This document shows, piece by piece, positions 20,974 through 32,018 of a stretch of DNA of 64,000 nt (position 1 is the stretch's first letter; the number at the start of each line of letters is the position of its first letter). A model generated the notes under the pieces. That model searched no databases. It was not told the DNA's origin and saw only the letters and a program-made list of their open reading frames with translations. The translations under genes were made by a program, and so were the position numbers. Where the stretch lies: assembly GCA_021234155.1 (NCBI GenBank), contig JAJEKV010000096.1:938010-1002009 (forward strand), given 5' to 3'. The stretch is from Isoetes taiwanensis (Eukaryota; Streptophyta; Lycopodiopsida; Isoetales; Isoetaceae).

Positions 20974-23064
20974 TCACAAATTTTGAACATTTGGTTTTAC
21001 TCCTGACCATAATTGCAAAGGAGTCACACCTTTTAGAGAAGAGTTTACCGTTCGATTTTGCACATAAACAGCAGTAGCCACAGCTTCTGCCCAAAATGAC
21101 TTATCCAAACCAGCATGAATAAGCATACATCGAACAGCATTGATTATCGTACGATTCTTGCGCTCAGCAAAACCATTTTGCTGAGGAGAATAAGGAATGG
21201 TATGCTCACGAACTATACCATGCTCTTCACAAAAACACTTGAATTGAGCAGAAGTAAATTCTCCACCATTGTCAGTACGTAATCTCTGGATCACTTTGCC
21301 AGTCTGAGTCTCCACCATATTTTTAAACACTTGAAATTTGGTGAATACTTGGGATTTCGTAGAGATAAAATACACAAAAGCTCTACGAGAAAAATCATCC
21401 ACAAATAAGATGAAATATCGCGCACCACTCAAAGCATAAGGTAGTGGGCCACATATATCAGCATGCACAAGCTCCAAAAGTTGTGTTGCACGTTTGCCTT
21501 TCACATTGAAAGGACGGCGATGTTGCTTTCCAACAGCACATGCCTCACATACACCCATAGATGCAGTACTACTCAATGATAGACCATCCACGATTCTATC
21601 AGAGGCCATGTCCAATAAATATTGAAAGTTTACATGTGCAAAACGACGATGCCACAATGTACTCGATTCATCTCCACTGGCAGTCATAAGATTCACAAAA
21701 TCATCGGTCAACCTAAATTCATAAAGATGACCTTCTCGTGGAGCAACTCCAAGAACACAGCCATCTTGAATAAATTTACACCACCGTCTATCAAACTGTA
21801 TGATCAAGCCAAGATCTGCAAGTCTAGAGACTGAAACAAGATTGCGGCGCAAACCAGGAACATGTAAAATACCACGCAAAACTTGTATCCCATTAGGAGT
21901 ATCAATATGAAGATCTCCAATGCCTTTGACCTCATGACTTGTGTTATCACCAAGAAATACAAGCTTTTGAACTGAAAGTGGCTGATAATTCTTTAACCAG
22001 TGCTTATGGAATGTCATATGTTGTGTGGCACCTGAATCAACAGTCATGGAAACAACAGTTCCTGTAGAGAAAGCAGCTTCAGAAGCTTCATCACATGCAA
22101 TACTAGCATGTTCATCTCGAATAGGAGGTCCATCTAGAATTGCTTGAAGTAAAGCTTTATGCTCATTCACAAAACGTTTATAACATCCGCTTTCCACATG
22201 ATTTGGCTTTTTACAATAGGTACAAACAGTCTCTAATTTAGGTTGCTCAAGTCTAGCCAACTGCTGATTACCACCACCACGGCCTCGGCTGCGACCACGA
22301 CCACGACTCCGCCTAGTATCAGTGACAAGAGCCTTTTCATCTTCTCGACCTCGTTTCTTATTATCAACAATTAAAGCTTGATCGTCTTGCATAGATTGCC
22401 TTTGTAATTTTCGTACTCCATCTTTTAAAGATTCACAAGCTCGATCTAAGGTCATAGATTTCTTGTTGGCTAAAACTATCGTAAGAGTCTGAAGCTCTTC
22501 CGGCATGGATTCCAGAAAATGAACAACATGTTGATCATGCGGAATACTAGCACCAGCTGCGGACAGTGCTTCTAGAAGCACTTTAAATTTATCCACATGT
22601 TCGTCAAATGAATCACTCAAACGATACTGCAATGATGTAAGATCCTTGCGTAGACTAAGCACTTCATGCATAGTCTTCTTCATATAAGTTTTTTTCAAAT
22701 ACTTCCATACTTCACTAGAAGTAACAAAATCCTTAGCATCCATTAAAATAGATTCTTTGAGTGCATAGAGAATCAAAGCTCGAGCGGTTTGATCCTTCTC
22801 ATTCCATTCTTCTACCTCTTTAATCCAAGCATCATATTCAACACCGTTCTGAATAAGATTACCGGTAATTACATCAACCGGCTGCACCGGAGGAATATTA
22901 GTTCCGGTCACGATTCCAAAGAGCTTTTCACTTTGGAGAACAAGCTCCATCTTTATCTTCCAGGCTGGATATCCAGCTCCGGAAAAAACATACAAAGTTT
23001 TTGTGCCTGTGAGTCCTCGAAAATTCACAACTCCACCAGAACCAGATGCAGGCTCTGATACCAT
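20974..23064 (-). CDS. Inner copia gag-protease-integrase polyprotein
   Basis: The start is the ATG at 23064, whose A is the last base of the 5' LTR. Domains: gag N-terminus (KTLYVFSGAGYPAWKIKMEL), UBN2-type gag core, a basic stretch RSRGRGRSRGRGGGN, a CCHC-like knuckle (CTYCKKPNHVESGCYK), the protease box MTVDSGATQHMT, the integrase HHCC finger (LWHRRFAHVNFQYL to CEACAVGK), the DDE core with HADICGPLP, FVDDFSRRAFV and LRTDNGGEFTSAQF, and the YSPQQNGFAERKNRTI block. It is open for about 700 codons and ends at a TGA at 20974 where relatives have arginine, CGA to TGA, a typical methyl-CpG decay change. Confidence 0.93.
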   Translation of the reverse strand: MVSEPASGSGGVVNFRGLTGTKTLYVFSGAGYPAWKIKMELVLQSEKLFGIVTGTNIPPVQPVDVITGNLIQNGVEYDAWIKEVEEWNEKDQTARALILYALKESILMDAKDFVTSSEVWKYLKKTYMKKTMHEVLSLRKDLTSLQYRLSDSFDEHVDKFKVLLEALSAAGASIPHDQHVVHFLESMPEELQTLTIVLANKKSMTLDRACESLKDGVRKLQRQSMQDDQALIVDNKKRGREDEKALVTDTRRSRGRGRSRGRGGGNQQLARLEQPKLETVCTYCKKPNHVESGCYKRFVNEHKALLQAILDGPPIRDEHASIACDEASEAAFSTGTVVSMTVDSGATQHMTFHKHWLKNYQPLSVQKLVFLGDNTSHEVKGIGDLHIDTPNGIQVLRGILHVPGLRRNLVSVSRLADLGLIIQFDRRWCKFIQDGCVLGVAPREGHLYEFRLTDDFVNLMTASGDESSTLWHRRFAHVNFQYLLDMASDRIVDGLSLSSTASMGVCEACAVGKQHRRPFNVKGKRATQLLELVHADICGPLPYALSGARYFILFVDDFSRRAFVYFISTKSQVFTKFQVFKNMVETQTGKVIQRLRTDNGGEFTSAQFKCFCEEHGIVREHTIPYSPQQNGFAERKNRTIINAVRCMLIHAGLDKSFWAEAVATAVYVQNRTVNSSLKGVTPLQLWSGVKPNVQNL
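23052..23063 (-). other. Inner copia primer binding site
   Basis: TGGTATCAGAGC on the minus strand, complementary to the initiator tRNA-Met 3' end, directly inside the 5' LTR. Confidence 0.9.
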
Positions 23065-23259
23065 GTTGAACGTTTCTAGTTTACTATGAAAACAAGTGAA
23101 AGAAATATTGACCACAAAAGAAGATACTTTCATTGAATGAATCGTATACAATATATAATCCATAAAAGATATTTTTATGGTAAAAAGGTAAAGACTAATA
23201 GTAGCTACGTTGCCTTTTAATAAAGGCACACTGCCTAAGAATAGGCAGCCTCGCTAACA
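23064..23259 (-). repeat. Inner copia 5' LTR (196 bp)
   Basis: Partner of 18511-18706. Confidence 0.95.
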
Positions 23260-23740
23260 GGCACACCCCTCACAAATCCCTTTCAGAGCATTGATTTTAG
23301 GAAGATCTTTAACAAACTGCTGATTTTTCATTTTCTGCAACACCCTAAAGTTGGCATGGCCCAACCTTTCATACCAAACCTGGTTGAGATCAGTGCATCT
23401 AGCACTCAAGGCAACATGCTGATCCCTGCACCAACTTAACTTATAACGCGTGCCTTCCCTGATGCCCTTAGCTAGGACAATATTCTCTTTGTTTCGTATT
23501 ATGCATTGGCCATTTCCGAATGTGACAAAAAGAGTGGCATCATCCATTTTAGAGACTGACAGAAGATTAACTTCTAGTTCAGGAACAAGTAGGGTATCTT
23601 CAAGATCAACATATCCAGTAGGCAAATCCAGTGTAGCAGTGCCCATGCCTTTGATATCCAGTTTGCCTTTACCAATCTTCACCTTTGAGTTGCTGCTATA
23701 CTCAGTCAATCCCTGTCTAAAGAAACTCCTTTTGGCTGTC
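23260..23740 (-). pseudogene. Outer copia protease/integrase zinc finger, N-terminal part
   Basis: Reads TGYVDLEDTLLVPELEVNLL, then LNQVWYERLGHANFRVLQKM and GICEGCAC, i.e. the end of the protease domain and the HHCC zinc finger of integrase. It stops exactly at the inner copia and resumes as LGKLHPKEK at 18510. Confidence 0.9.
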
Positions 23741-24894
23741 TGTGGTCACTGGCCCCCGAGTCCAAATACCAAATCCCATGGGTTACATCAGCTATCATAC
23801 CAAAGCAGGATCCTGACCACGGATCATCTTCACCTTCACGCAGTACTTGTTTGATCTTCTCCAGGAAATAGATGACTTTCTGAATTACAAGGACAAAGAC
23901 AAGGCAAAGCATTTTCCAAACCGACTGTCTCAGGGATTTGCTTCTCGGCGCAGCTTGTGCCATGAATGCTCTTGATGCTGAAACCAAAGCATCACTGCTA
24001 GAATCATCAGTTCCCCTGGAATCACTGCTGTCCTCCTTAGCTGCAATGTGTCCATAAGCAGATCTCTCAGGCTTTCTCTCAGGCTTTCTCGATCTTTTGA
24101 CATCATCCTTTTCCACTTCTTTAGATCTTTTCTTCCTTTTGCTTGGCTCTGGACAATCTCGAGCAATATGTCCCACCTTATTACAATTGAAGCAACTCCG
24201 AGTTTCTGCTCCTTCTGCTCTTCCTGTAAAGGCCTGACCATCTCTTAGATTTCCTGCTGGTTTGCTTCCTTTCTGGTTTGATTCTTCCATCAGAATCTGT
24301 TGGCATGCCCAATCCAATTGGACATGTTCCGATGATCCAATCAGGTTCTTTACATTGTTATACGATGAAGGCAATCCCAGTAATAGTGCTCCTACTACCA
24401 GATCATCTTCTAGCCCCTTTTCCATCCCCTGCAATTGAAGAGCTGCAGATTTAATCCTTGAAATATACTCCTCTCGGGAGGCACAATCTTTCAACTTCGT
24501 GGTGAAGATTACGTAGTACAAATTCGCCTACTGCGAGAAGTTGCCTCTTCCGGTAGATCTTTGACAATTGCTCCCATGCTTCTTTGGCACTGCTAGCTGC
24601 TTCAACCTGCGCTATCATAGTATCATCTAGATAGCGCATCATTCGATTTCTGGCCTTCCAATCTCGTTAGAGCCATTTCAAGAGAGCTTGTCTCTTTGCA
24701 TCATTCCCTTTTCTCCCTTCAGTTGATATTTCACCCTTAACCACTTGGACTGTAGTTGCCTTCGGAGCTGATAGCACTGGTCTTGGCTCATCTCCGGAAA
24801 CCACATGCCAGAGTCCCTTCTCCGACAATTTGCCTTGCATCTTTATAAACCAATAAAATGCGTTAGTATGCGTTAGTATCTCAATTCTCCCCAT
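23706..24894 (-). pseudogene. Outer copia gag and start of protease
   Basis: The likely start is the ATG at 24894 (MGRIEILTHTN). The gag core reads KMQGKLSEKGLWHVVSGDEP and AWEQLSKIYRKR; the CCHC knuckle is CFNCNKVGHIARDC near 24190; the protease box is GIWYLDSGASDH at about 23760. Frame breaks at about 24500 and 24660. Confidence 0.88.
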
Positions 24895-24939
24895 CTCCGA
24901 CTGGCCGGGATCAACAATCCAACTCCAGAGGATTGACCG

Positions 24940-24951
24940 GCTCTGATACCA
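24940..24951 (-). other. Outer copia primer binding site
   Basis: TGGTATCAGAGC on the minus strand, immediately inside the 5' LTR; this fixes the LTR end at 24952. Confidence 0.9.
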
Positions 24952-25220
24952 TATTAGAGACTGAGAAGAAATACCATCCAAAAACGGCATCGATCTATTC
25001 AAGGAACTCCTCTTTATACATCTTAGGCGGTGTATCCATTTATGGACCCCTCACCGCACTGCTTGATTAATGGAGCAAGCTCCTTAACTTCTGGAATTCT
25101 AGAAATAGCTAACTCTATTTTGACTGAACCCTAACAAACAAACGTCACATGACTAAAAGTCATATTTGTTACAATATCATGACTAAAAGTCATATTTGTT
25201 ACAATATCAGAGTTCCAATA
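24952..25220 (-). repeat. Outer copia 5' LTR (269 bp)
   Basis: Longer than its partner because a 30-bp unit (GACTAAAAGTCATATTTGTT and 10 more bases) is repeated at 25151 and 25181. A third copy of the same unit lies outside the element at 25241-25270. Confidence 0.93.
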
Positions 25221-25540
25221 GTATGCCGCACAAAATTATTGACTAAAAGTCATATTTGTTAGAATATCATATGCGGCACAAAATGATGAGGAAGATGACG
25301 CTCTCTTGAGTTTCAAAAATCGAGTCAGGTTGGAATGCAAAGAATAGCAGTTTAATGGGCAAATGGAAAGGAATCACTTGTTATTCCCTGTCTAGATGGG
25401 TCCAGACCATATTTATTGCTTTTAATGATCAATTTTATGCGCAGTTCAATTTTATGGAGCACTTGGTGGTGAATTATTTGAAAGTAATTTTCCACCACCG
25501 CTTCATTCTCATTTATTCTGTTATTTTTCCTCACTGCTGA
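25221..25540 (+). pseudogene. LRR receptor-like protein N-terminal cap (3' of copia insertion)
   Basis: After the target duplication and a 50-bp filler, frames read YAAQNDEEDDALLSFKNRV then ESGWNAKNSSLMGKWKGITC and SLSRWVQTI. This is the LRR N-terminal cap and closely resembles the same part of the pseudogene at 7.5 kb (LSGWTAKNSSLIFKWRGITC). It continues the signal peptide at 15103-15156. Frame breaks and the absence of LRR units beyond it show a fragment. Confidence 0.8.
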
Positions 25541-26089
25541 GAGATGATTGTTGACTGCAAATGTCTCATTTCAAAATTAACTTGTGAAGAACAGTGGGCC
25601 GGAATCCTTCCTCATGCTGGAACAATCCCGCAAGCTATAGCATTACATTTTATAAATTCTCATTATAAGTAGCGTCGAGCTACCTGTTACTGTATTCAAC
25701 CTTCAATTGTGCTCCCTTTTTTCTTTTTAATGAGCAAGTAAAATGTTGCATTTGTACATCTTTGTTTAAAAATTACAATAGAACGAATCTCCAACTGTCT
25801 CTTGAATGAATTGTTTTAAGAATTTTTTTTACTGCGCTTATGGATTTTGAGGAGGAGCTTTGCTTAGGCAGCACATAAAGAGAGAGGATCTTCTTTCCAC
25901 CCTGTTATTACTGACTTTAGCACCTTTTCTTACACCCCTCATGAACTTTCCTTTGATTAGCTGTGATGTTATCTCTACTTTCCCTTTATCCTGCAAATCA
26001 GAATTTTGTCATCAGATTATCATTATATTAACACAACAATTATAGGAAACCATCCTGATTGACATCTCAAAACAGTTCAAATGCTTTTC
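25541..26089. other. No gene seen
   Basis: Nothing recognised; it may hold the 3' untranslated part of the PhoD-like gene. Confidence 0.4.
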
Positions 26090-28139
26090 TCATACCTGAT
26101 GTCTGTGATTTTTTATTTTTACTATGCCATAATTCCTGGACCTTGTCCAATGATGGTGGCTGAAGCCATAACCTTTTGTCAGGTGTCCAAGCCTTCCAGC
26201 AAATCTCATGATATAATATGCAGATTTTGGTAGCGGTGTATTTGCAATTGCACTGCTTGTTAATTGCTGAAAAATAATTTCGTTGTTCTTAAGAATATCT
26301 GAGTGACCTCCACAATGGACATCCCCTGCAGATAAAAAATTATAAAGTGAAAAATACTTCCATCTATTTGATGGCAAAAAGGAAAGCTGGCTACCTCCGA
26401 GAATAAGAATGTCACGACTAGGCATGGTCTTTTTCCAATTTAGCAGCACTTCAATCATCTGGACCTGTTCTTGAATATGCAGTTCTGCAGACCAATGGCC
26501 TTTGAAATCCTCTAGACGGCTTACTTTCTTCGCTGCCACGTTGGTTATATGTGGTTGAAGAAACACTAGTGGTGCAGGAGAACACAGTAGCAGAACATTT
26601 GTTTCATCAAAAAGCCCTCCAGGCATGAGGGCCTTATGTATATCTTCCCATTGCTGGCTACCCAAATATGGCTTACTATCATCCTTCACGCGGTGAAATG
26701 TTCTTGAGCCACGAATATCAAGAAATATCATGCCTACCCCTCCTATCACATGGAAATGATAGTCCTGAGATATGCCAAAAGAGATATAAGACATTATAAA
26801 CTTACAGAATCCTATTCTATTCCTATTTCAGCTAGATAATTATCATTTCTCAGTCTGTGAAGTTCTTATGAAATCCATTCTCACCTTCTTTATGCTGGCT
26901 AGATTCTTGAAGTCTATGTCCTCGTGAAGTTGTCGCTGATATTCCAAGTATACCTCCCAAGCACATCGTGCAATGAAGAAGTTAACGCATTCAGAATCCC
27001 AGTCATCACATATATCACCCCAATTGTCTCTGATCTCATGATCATCACATATCATGACGTTTGGACAATTGGCAAGACATTTTGCAGTTGGAGGATGTTG
27101 CCAAGTCTCTCTATACACATCACGGTACAATTCACAAATAACAGCATGTTTTTTCTGCCATTGTTCCTTAGGCAAATCCTGCAATATATCTTTGGCCTTA
27201 TAGAAGCCATTCGAATGTTTTCCTCCTGTCTCTAGGTTCTTAGGAGGTACATCAGCATATACCTAAATAAAACAAGCAGACCATTGTTTTCAATCTAGTG
27301 AAACATTAATAATTGCCAGAGCAAAGGATCTGACATCTTAGCTGTTAGAACTTATGCAAAACAAAGTTGTGCTGAAGAACAGAACGAACCTGGTCTCCAA
27401 GATGCACAAGCATATCAATTTTGCCATCCTCAATTGACTTTGCAAGATGAGCCCAAAGATCTGAATGTATTGGAATGGCCTGCTCTGTAATATAAATGTT
27501 GTTACAACTGATGACCCCAACATTCATTTTCTCTGGAATTACTTCTGGTAATGTAGTGAAACTGCTTGGAACAAAACTATGGCAGCCCTTAATCTCTACC
27601 TTATACCGAGTATCGGGTCTGAGATTCTTAAACTCAAAAACAGTTGGCCTCTTTGCAGGCAGCTCCTTCTCAATCTCCAAGCTCTCCTCATCTTCAGATG
27701 GAATGTATCCATCACTCTTTAATAACTGCTCCTTAATTTTGCTAAGGCTTGCATCTCTTCTGAGTATAGGCAATGGCATGGATCTCCAACCACCATCTCT
27801 TCTTAAATGCACAGGAGCTTCAGTTTTCTTAACCAAGGGATTGAGGGAAATTGTGACATAAGAAAGCTTATTAATCTCTATTAAAATTCTAGCACTGTTT
27901 GAATCCACCTTACCTATAACTGGTCCGACCAGAACATGAGGCTGTTCACCATCATGATGGAATGACTTAGATTTAGTTGAACGCAGGATCTTATCCACAG
28001 TATTTGCAATGGTAGATTTGGCTTGCATCTTGGTCATCTTCCATTTTGAAGGATTTCCAACAGGCACGCTATCTGCTCTTCCCACAAATCTTCTTCTGTC
28101 ACTTCCCATTGGATCCCTATCTTTGTTTGAACCCTTCAT
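26090..28139 (-). CDS. PhoD-like metallophosphatase, four exons, about 577 residues
   Basis: The PhoD family are metal-dependent phosphodiesterases/phosphatases. Exons on the minus strand: 28139-27390, 27262-26885, 26764-26395 and 26325-26090, all with GT-AG introns and a continuous frame (phases 0, 0 and 1). The N-terminal beta domain includes PHVLVGPVIGKVDSNSARIL and a linker to FEFKNLRPDTRYKVEIKG. The catalytic domain shows the family metal ligands: HLGDQVYAD across the exon 1/2 join, CDDHEIRDNWGD in exon 2, GGDVHCGGH across the exon 3/4 join, and GYGFSHHHW near the end. No signal peptide is evident. Start chosen as the first ATG of the open frame; an upstream exon cannot be excluded. Substrate unknown. 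This is the only host gene in the window that looks intact. Confidence 0.92.
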
Positions 28140-29989
28140 TCAAACAGAGATGCCTTTTTTTTTAAATTCTGGGAAGAAGAATAGGCAGGCCTTTTAAGTC
28201 TTCAGTGGCCTGTTCAAATTCCAAGCAGCTCTAGGGCTATAATCATACGCCAGTTTAACTACAAGCATAGCCTTTTTGACAAACAGTTGTGAAATGAATG
28301 AGACCACTTTTGCAACAGATCGACATGTGAAAAACTAGTCATTTCTAATGCATACTTATTACAAAACACATGGTCCGCTGTCGGAAAAACGGTAAGAAAT
28401 GCGTGGTTTCAGCTACCAGATACTGAAATCAACGTATTTGTCAAACCCAAGAGAATGAACAGCCATAGAGGCGCCCCCACAATGATCTGTCGATTCTTCG
28501 CCCAGCTAGAAACCAGCCCATCGTACACAGATATACTTAATTGAACTAAAGGAATCTGCCATTCTTCACAACTTGCCCAGGTACATAACCTGGAGCACTA
28601 CTTTATTTGTGCCCTTTACTTTTGTTTACCATATTAGCTTTCTTCTTTTCTTCTCAGACTTGTTTTAGACGAACAAAAATCAGGTCAATACGGCGGCTAT
28701 GATGCAAGATAAGTTTGTATGGTATAGGCTATGCTTCGGAAAGATTTTTTTCAAATTTTAATCTATTAGGACTCCATTATAGTATCAGAATCATTCCAGT
28801 TTTTCTGCCTCGTTCTCTTGCTTCTCAATCCTGGCGATGATTAGACAGTTAACTTTACCAAATAGAATAGATTAAGTTAAGATGATTATGATAGATTCCA
28901 AAGACATATAAAGTAAATCATGTGCAGTTGTCTGAAACACCAAAATTTACTCCGTCATTTTGGGCATTATTCAACCACTGATATAACCTCAACATAGATG
29001 ATAGATCCTCCTTTGTTTGAGAAAAAAAAACGAAATGCATAGCTAGATAGGGTTCAGAGAAATGGATGAATTGGTTTATTACACATCATGGTGGTCGGTG
29101 AATATTTGATTTTAATATAGTTGTATGCAGCAAAAAATAATGCCGAGAGAGGCGTAAATGTCAACCATATTAAGGTTTCTATGAGAACTTTTGAATGTTT
29201 TTTACATGTAGAAGCAACGGTTCTCAACCATAGGATACTATGATGGAATGTATAAACACATGTCATTTTTTTTCTTAGTTGGAGGATTGTCGACATTCCT
29301 TTTGCTCTGGTCAAAAGTTTCAATGGTGGAACATTTATGCACGCGTTGCGTTTTGAAATACCCAGCCATTTGTAGCCATATGGAGTAGGCCTAGTTGGTT
29401 TTGTGCGCCATTTTCTTTGCGCCACTGAACTACTTTCTTATGGATGCCTATGCCTTCTACTTGACGTTAATATTCCTGCTTTCTCTAAGTCTTTTCGATT
29501 GCATTTAAAAAGGGGAAAAAAAAAAGTGGAAAAGTTGGAATCAGGAGCTGAGAAATCAATGGTTTTGGGCATAAATTGCCACATCTGGGATTTTTTAGAT
29601 TGCCCCATGTTAAGCGACAATTCGTTAGGAGAGGGTGGGTTTGGGCATCTTGAGGCCCCTAGGCCTCTCTGGCAAATATGGCATTCTAGAGCAGCACATG
29701 CGTCAAAATCTGACATAATATCAAATAACAGAATTATATCTTTTCTTTCCTTCCAAATGTCTTTCAAATAGGAACTCAATTTGTGAATCGGCATACTTAG
29801 AAGTTCTTTCAATGTAGAAGCATGAACATACATATGACACACATTCTAAGAAGGCATGCTTTTCTGTTTCTATCTCCAATTCCAAACATCCAAGACTTTA
29901 CCTATTATAATATAGAGTATTATGCTATCTACCAATTTCCATTGAAGGGTATGCAATGACAATCTCAATTGAGAATTAACCTTCCGGTG
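28140..29989. other. No gene seen; includes upstream region of the PhoD-like gene
   Basis: No convincing reading frame. The open frames at 29.05-29.84 kb show no family features. The promoter of the PhoD-like gene should lie at 28.14-28.6 kb, but I cannot mark a TATA box with confidence. Confidence 0.4.
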
Positions 29990-31260
29990 ATACCTGTAAG
30001 AAGGTAACCTTGTTCTTTATAATCCTGCATATCATTGATCTCTTTCAAGGTAGAACTTCTTCTTCACATCTCTATCAGTGTCAATTTGCCATATTTTCTT
30101 CAATGCTATCTTCTCAACTTGTTTGTAGACTTTCTTGAGTTTCATCAACTCCAACCAAACACCATGTCCCAACCATGTGTTTGCCCATTTCAGAAAATCA
30201 AGGTACCATCTTTTTTCTCTTGAATATTCCAATGCAAGGCACACGGAAAACAATTCGGATCTATTGCCAAGACTCTATGGATAAATGTTATTGTCCGGCA
30301 TAAAGCATCTACTTCAAGAGGAAAAAAATGGCTTCTACCAAAAGCACACAGTGGGGTTTGAATTTAAGCTCCAAATTTTTCCAATCACTTTTTTCACTGT
30401 TTCCAGTGCCTCCCATTCTTTAATAGACAAACCTGGTCCTCAAATAGAGCATCCATATAGCACAATGGGTCTCACATGCACATCATAAAGAATTCTTCTC
30501 CTGCCAGTGCTCAAATTACTAGATGTACATTGGTGGAACATGTTATATAAAGCCCTTAAACCCCTAAGATGCATGTGTTTTGGCTTCTAGAGTCCACTTA
30601 TAATTGCTAGCCGCTTCAACTCCCAAATATTTCTTCAAAGACTTTTTGTAATATTACTCCTCCAAGGAAAAATTCTGTTGAATCTTGTCCTCCAAGAACC
30701 CAGATTTTAGATTTAATCACATTAATTTGGAAGTTTCATTGTGTACAAAAAACATCTAATGCATCCAATGGTTGTTGAAGCCCACTAGCATTTTCGGATA
30801 AGCACAATCTCATCTGCAACCATCAATAGTTGAATTACATATGTCTCCAATTGTATTTCTACACCAACCAATCTTGCCAATCAACTTCTAAGTTCATCAA
30901 TGAGTAAAGCAAAAAGTGTGGGTGAGCAAGGGCAGCCATGTTTTACCCCTATGTTATTCTGAATTTGCTCCAACCCTGTGAACGAAAAAGACAATTCAAC
31001 AAGTACTTGTTTATAGAGGCAAGCAACCACTTGTCTTAGTTCAGCAAGAACTTGTAGATCATCCATCCTTGATGTTAGATTTTTCCTGTTCTCAATATTA
31101 AATGCTTTTGCCAAATCAATGTATGCCAGTACCTCTTATTACCTAGTCCTTTCGCTCCTTCAGTGATGACCTGTAGAGTAGCCAAGTGATCCAATGTGGA
31201 GTGTTCCTTTCTAAACCATGCCTTGCTTATTGCTCTATTATTGGAATCATCTATCAAATG
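29990..31260 (-). pseudogene. LINE reverse transcriptase remnant
   Basis: Decayed pieces on the minus strand read STLDHLATLQVITE, IDLAKAFNIENR, then GVKHGCPCSPTLFALLIDEL, the reverse transcriptase blocks before the catalytic YADD. Pieces downstream to 30032 (KWANTWLGHGVWLELMKLKK) are the C-terminal part. The GV-x-GCP-x-SPTLF-x-L-x-ID pattern is the same as in the LINE at 44.2-46.5 kb (GVRQGCPLSPTLFGLYID), so they are one clade. Many stops. Confidence 0.75.
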
Positions 31261-31640
31261 TGAAATCCTTCTTTAGGATTGATGCAAAAAGTTTTGCTAA
31301 AGTATTAAAAATCAAAATAGTTCTTTAATTTCTTATCTCAAGAGCCACCCCAAAGGAGGCATTTGTTGCGTAGATCAATTAGTATAGCGTGAACATGTTC
31401 CCCTCTCCATTTAAATTAATTCAATGGAGAGGCCAAAAGAACCACTTGCTTTCCCATTTCACATTCTTTTAAGGGTTTCCTGTACATCTTGGATGGTAAA
31501 AGTAAAGGAATTTATGCTATGAAGTTTTGAATCCCAATCTTACTAGTCTAATGGATCTTTAAACTAGTGGTCAAGTTTAATATGAAACAATCAATGCATA
31601 TATGATATAATACCATTATACCATTATACCATTGATTCAC
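31261..31640. other. No gene seen
   Basis: Sequence between the LINE remnant and the third copia; nothing recognised. Confidence 0.35.
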
Positions 31641-32018
31641 TGTAGCAATATATTAAACTATGATCGTTAAACATTTCCCGACAGCCCAAGCATGGATCTC
31701 ATCCATCACTAGCCGAACTTCTCCAAAACGACCCTGTAAGATCCGAATCAAACATAAAAGACTTCTTCTTCAATTTTATATGCAGATCCGGCTGCCTAGC
31801 CAGACCGACAGGTTCATCCATTGTTTGGATCGAACCCCTTTTGGCAATGCGCATATACATGTGAACCATTCTAAATTTATCATTGCATATAATTATCTAA
31901 GGTCCTTGATATTTCGGCATGATTATCTCGACCCCTTTAACCTTTAAATAACTTGCCTTTTTAACCTTAGATATCACTGCAATTAAGCATACTGCTACAA
32001 CATGACATAGTATCTTCA
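31640..32018 (-). repeat. Third copia 3' LTR (inner edge certain, outer edge not)
   Basis: The polypurine tract GAAGGGGGAA overlaps the stop codon of the polymerase frame, and TGAAGATA on the minus strand then starts the LTR at 32018. No second LTR is present because the 5' side is lost, so the outer edge (about 31640) is a guess. Confidence 0.5.

Larger units (their letters stand above)
18511..23259 (-). mobile_element. Inner Ty1/copia element (complete, nested)
   Basis: A 4.75-kb copia with two 196-bp LTRs beginning TGTTGA and ending TAACA on the plus strand, bounded by the 5-bp target duplication GGCAC (18506-18510 and 23260-23264). Coding order on the minus strand is gag, protease, integrase, reverse transcriptase, RNase H. 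The LTRs differ at 4 of 196 positions by my count, so it is younger than its host element. It sits in the integrase zinc finger of the outer copia, in the same orientation. Confidence 0.96.
15157..25220 (-). mobile_element. Outer Ty1/copia element, disrupted by nested insertions
   Basis: This is a complete copia from LTR to LTR on the minus strand, bounded by the 5-bp target duplication GTATG (15152-15156 and 25221-25225). Order on the minus strand: 5' LTR (24952-25220), Met-type primer site, gag, protease, integrase, reverse transcriptase/RNase H, polypurine tract, 3' LTR (15157-15378). It carries two later insertions: a complete copia in the integrase zinc finger (18511-23259) and a 411-bp TIR element in the reverse transcriptase (16867-17277). 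The LTR ends are TA..TA instead of TG..CA. Many frameshifts; not functional. Confidence 0.95.

Noticed and set aside
23254-23854. Plus-strand 134-codon frame in the outer copia
   Set aside because: Antisense shadow of the copia protease/integrase, which matches known motifs on the minus strand.
15157-25220. Endogenous pararetrovirus or Gypsy element
   Set aside because: Integrase lies upstream of reverse transcriptase, the order of Ty1/copia; no movement protein, coat or envelope is present.
28300-29990. Second host gene upstream of the PhoD-like gene
   Set aside because: Searched both strands; only short frames with no splice-compatible neighbours or known motifs.
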